DNA of 31,840 nucleotides from assembly GCA_015485375.1 (NCBI GenBank), contig WFTU01000319.1, positions 1-31,840 of the forward strand, given 5' to 3'. Shown piece after piece: positions 30,332-31,840 of this stretch; within the stretch, counting starts at the first letter, position 1, and each line of letters starts with the position of its first letter. The translations under genes were made by a program, and so were the position numbers. The DNA comes from Paracoccaceae bacterium. GTDB lineage: Bacteria > Pseudomonadota > Alphaproteobacteria > Rhodobacterales > Rhodobacteraceae. The notes below the pieces were generated by a model, which was not told where the DNA came from, did not search any database, and saw only the letters and a list, made by a program, of their open reading frames with translations.

Positions 30332-31536
30332 TACCTGCGGTTTTCCGCCTCGGCGACTTGCTCGTCCAGCCAATCGGCGTAGGCCTGCATCATTCGGACT
30401 CGGTCTTGCAAATAGAGAGCCTTGTTATAGGCGCCTCTGATCTTGTTTTCCTCGACGTGAGCGAGTTGTCGTTCGATCCAGTCGGAATTCCAGCCCTGCT
30501 CGTTGAGGATCGTTGACGCGGTGATCCTGAACCCGTGATGAACATGCTCATCCGGTCCGAAACCAATCTTGCGCAGAGCCTGATTGAAGGTGTTCTCCGA
30601 GAGAATGCCCGTGTTGGAAGTCCGGGAATGCAGCACGAGTTCCTCTCGGCCGGTCAGCTGACGTAGCCAGGTCAACTGATCGAGCGCCTGTCTTGGAAGC
30701 GGGACAAGATGCTCTCGCTTTTTCTTCATCTGGGCCGCGGGAACGGTCCAGAGCGCCTTGTCAAAGTCGATCTGACTCCATGTCATGCGCCTGATCTCGC
30801 CATTGCGCGGGAACAGGTAGGCGTACAGAAGCAGGCCCACCCTCACCACCGGGTCACCCGGATAGCGCTGGATCGCCAGCATCAGCTCGCCGATCCTCTT
30901 CGGCTCCGTCACGCCCGTGTAACCCGAGTTGCGTGGACGGGCGATTGCGTCTCGCGCCGGAGCAGCCGGGTCGAAATCCGCAGCCCCATGCGCAATGCAG
31001 AAACGGAATACCTGTGAGCAGAGGGCGCGCACGGCGTGGGCAGAGTTCAGCATTCCCTTTTCTTCGTAGTGGCGACAGGCCTCGATGATATGCCCCGCCT
31101 TGATTGCGCGGGGCTCCATGTCATCAAGCACCTTCCCTGCGATTTCCGCGTGAAGCTCCAGTTTTTTCATCGTCGCGGGGGCCGCCCCTTCGCGGCGCCG
31201 TTTCGTCAAGTAGCGGCGCATCCACTCCGCCCAGGTCCTTTCGGGCGCGACCTCGGCATGACCTTGTGAGGTTGGGGATCGTTTCACCAACTCAGGCGGA
31301 CATTCTCCGCGGCGCAATCGCCGCTTGATGGCCTCCCTTTCAAAGCGGGCATCCGCCAGTGTCAGGTCCGGGTATTCCCCCAAGGTCCGGGTCGTCTGTT
31401 TCCCCTGGGCGCGGAACATCAATTGAAACGTCTTGCGCCCGCTCGGGTGGATGGCGAGGAAAAGTCCTCCGCCGTCGGCCATGCGGTAAAGGCGGTCGGA
31501 GGGTTTTGCAGATCGAATCTGTTTGTCGGTCAACAT
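30331..31536 (-). CDS. int: Tyrosine recombinase, P4-type integrase
   Basis: The 401-aa protein starts MLTDKQIRSAKPSDRLYRMA with the DUF4102 arm-binding domain of P4-type integrases (about 1-90). A core-binding helical domain (about 105-205) and the catalytic domain follow. Catalytic residues are visible: Arg in PRNGEIRR near 244, Lys in the KKKREHLVP region near 268, HHGFR near 333, His in QLAHVE near 356 and Tyr in RGAYNK near 366. It is complete and lies 214 bp from attR, transcribed away from the tRNA. It should recombine the 15-bp core in the tRNA-Tyr 3' end. The ribosome-binding site is weak. Confidence 0.92.
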   Translation of the reverse strand: MLTDKQIRSAKPSDRLYRMADGGGLFLAIHPSGRKTFQLMFRAQGKQTTRTLGEYPDLTLADARFEREAIKRRLRRGECPPELVKRSPTSQGHAEVAPERTWAEWMRRYLTKRRREGAAPATMKKLELHAEIAGKVLDDMEPRAIKAGHIIEACRHYEEKGMLNSAHAVRALCSQVFRFCIAHGAADFDPAAPARDAIARPRNSGYTGVTEPKRIGELMLAIQRYPGDPVVRVGLLLYAYLFPRNGEIRRMTWSQIDFDKALWTVPAAQMKKKREHLVPLPRQALDQLTWLRQLTGREELVLHSRTSNTGILSENTFNQALRKIGFGPDEHVHHGFRITASTILNEQGWNSDWIERQLAHVEENKIRGAYNKALYLQDRVRMMQAYADWLDEQVAEAENRR

Positions 31537-31562
31537 TTGCGAACCTCTGGCGGCGCGAATCC

Positions 31563-31626
31563 TTACAACTCGGCAGGTGTTGTAAACGGCCTTGGCGGGG
31601 TGTTGTAAGAGGCCAAGTTTTACAAC
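31563..31626. repeat. Four TTACAAC heptamers, probable right arm sites
   Basis: TTACAAC is at 31563-31569 and 31620-31626, and inverted (GTTGTAA) at 31579-31585 and 31602-31608. They lie between int and attR and match the two copies at the left end. They may bind the integrase arm domain and also control int transcription. Confidence 0.65.
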
Positions 31627-31749
31627 AAAATCGCTTCATTTCAGGGGTAAATCGGGCAGTCCCGTGCAAGGGGCTTCGGTTCCCACCTGTCAACAAGGCG
31701 TTGAAAACAGGTGTGTTTTTCACCGATTTTCACTTTTGGGGAAGAATTC

Positions 31750-31764
31750 ATGGTGGGCGACCCT
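31750..31764. other. attR core in the tRNA-Tyr 3' end
   Basis: The 15-bp sequence is identical to attL at 228-242 and starts one base outside the CCA end of the tRNA. The element side restores the tRNA end, so the gene stays functional. Confidence 0.85.
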
Positions 31765-31834
31765 GGAATCGAACCAGGCATGGGTCTCCCCGGCGGAGTT
31801 ACAGTCCGCTGCCGCACCTTGCAGCACGTCGCCC
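31751..31834 (-). tRNA. tRNA-Tyr (anticodon GTA)
   Basis: Read on the minus strand the 84 bases start GGGCGAC and end GTCGCCC-A-CCA, a 7-bp acceptor stem with encoded CCA. The anticodon arm is GCGGA-CTGTAAC-TCCGC, and the T arm is CCTGG-TTCGATT-CCAGG. The long variable arm is typical of class II tRNA-Tyr. It is the integration target of the element. Confidence 0.93.
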
Positions 31835-31840
31835 GTGGCC

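Larger units (their letters stand above)
228..31764. mobile_element. Integrated phage-derived element in tRNA-Tyr
   Basis: A 15-bp direct repeat (ATGGTGGGCGACCCT) is present at 228-242 and at 31750-31764, where it is the 3' end of an intact tRNA-Tyr gene. A P4-type integrase gene lies next to the tRNA inside the right end, and TTACAAC heptamers occur just inside both ends. Between them are phage replication, regulation and packaging genes plus accessory cargo, but no capsid, tail or lysis genes. This supports a site-specific integration with both boundaries visible. Whether it is a defective prophage or a satellite that uses helper particles cannot be settled from sequence alone. Confidence 0.9.

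Overview
The window holds one complete integrated genetic element of about 31.5 kb, with short host flanks. The host looks like an alphaproteobacterium, most likely of the Rhodobacterales: the DNA is GC-rich, the core genes resemble those of phages of that group, and the element sits in a tRNA-Tyr(GTA) gene. The ends can be read directly. A 15-bp copy of the tRNA 3' end (228-242) is repeated where the intact tRNA begins (31750-31764). Heptamers TTACAAC, the likely integrase arm sites, lie just inside both ends (two copies left, four right). This taxonomic call is an inference from style, not from a marker gene.

Layout from left to right. (1) 1-227: host DNA with the end of a probable aminotransferase gene. 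(2) 315-9346, all minus strand: a CI-like repressor, then a phage replication and DNA-metabolism operon (SNF2 helicase, VRR-NUC nuclease, family A DNA polymerase, C5-cytosine methyltransferase, DUF2815 ssDNA-binding-like protein, DUF2800 Cas4-like nuclease, dATP/dGTP diphosphohydrolase-like protein, Ala/Lys-rich protein). (3) 9347-12430: a divergent control region, a small HTH protein and an 864-aa primase-helicase of the VapE/VirE type. (4) 12431-13595: non-coding, with a cluster of twelve 10-bp iteron-like repeats arranged around a palindrome, probably the replication origin. (5) 13596-18403, plus strand: a tight operon of ten small genes of unknown function, closed by a strong nested terminator. 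(6) 18713-26175: cargo with lower GC. It contains an ATPase fused to a HEPN-like RNase domain, a thyX remnant, two HTH genes, and a Dnd-like operon (5'-truncated dndD, a dndE-HerA ATPase fusion, a four-helix membrane protein and a DGQHR/DndB-like protein). (7) 26317-30152: a scar where an MT-A70 methyltransferase gene and a lambda-type portal gene are joined tail to tail, followed by gpW, large and small terminase subunits and AlpA, all minus strand. (8) 30331-31834: a P4-type integrase, arm sites, attR and the tRNA-Tyr.

Working model. Integrase and AlpA handle integration and excision. The primase-helicase, polymerase, nucleases and ssDNA-binding protein replicate the element from the iteron region, and the terminase would package it. 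No capsid, tail or lysis gene is present, and the portal gene is cut after about 64 codons. The element is therefore either a defective prophage that lost its late module or a satellite-like element that would need another phage's particles. The late-gene space is partly filled by probable anti-phage cargo. The most novel parts are the ATPase-HEPN protein, the Dnd-like operon with no dndA or dndC, and a 14-bp palindrome shared between the putative origin and the cargo promoter region.
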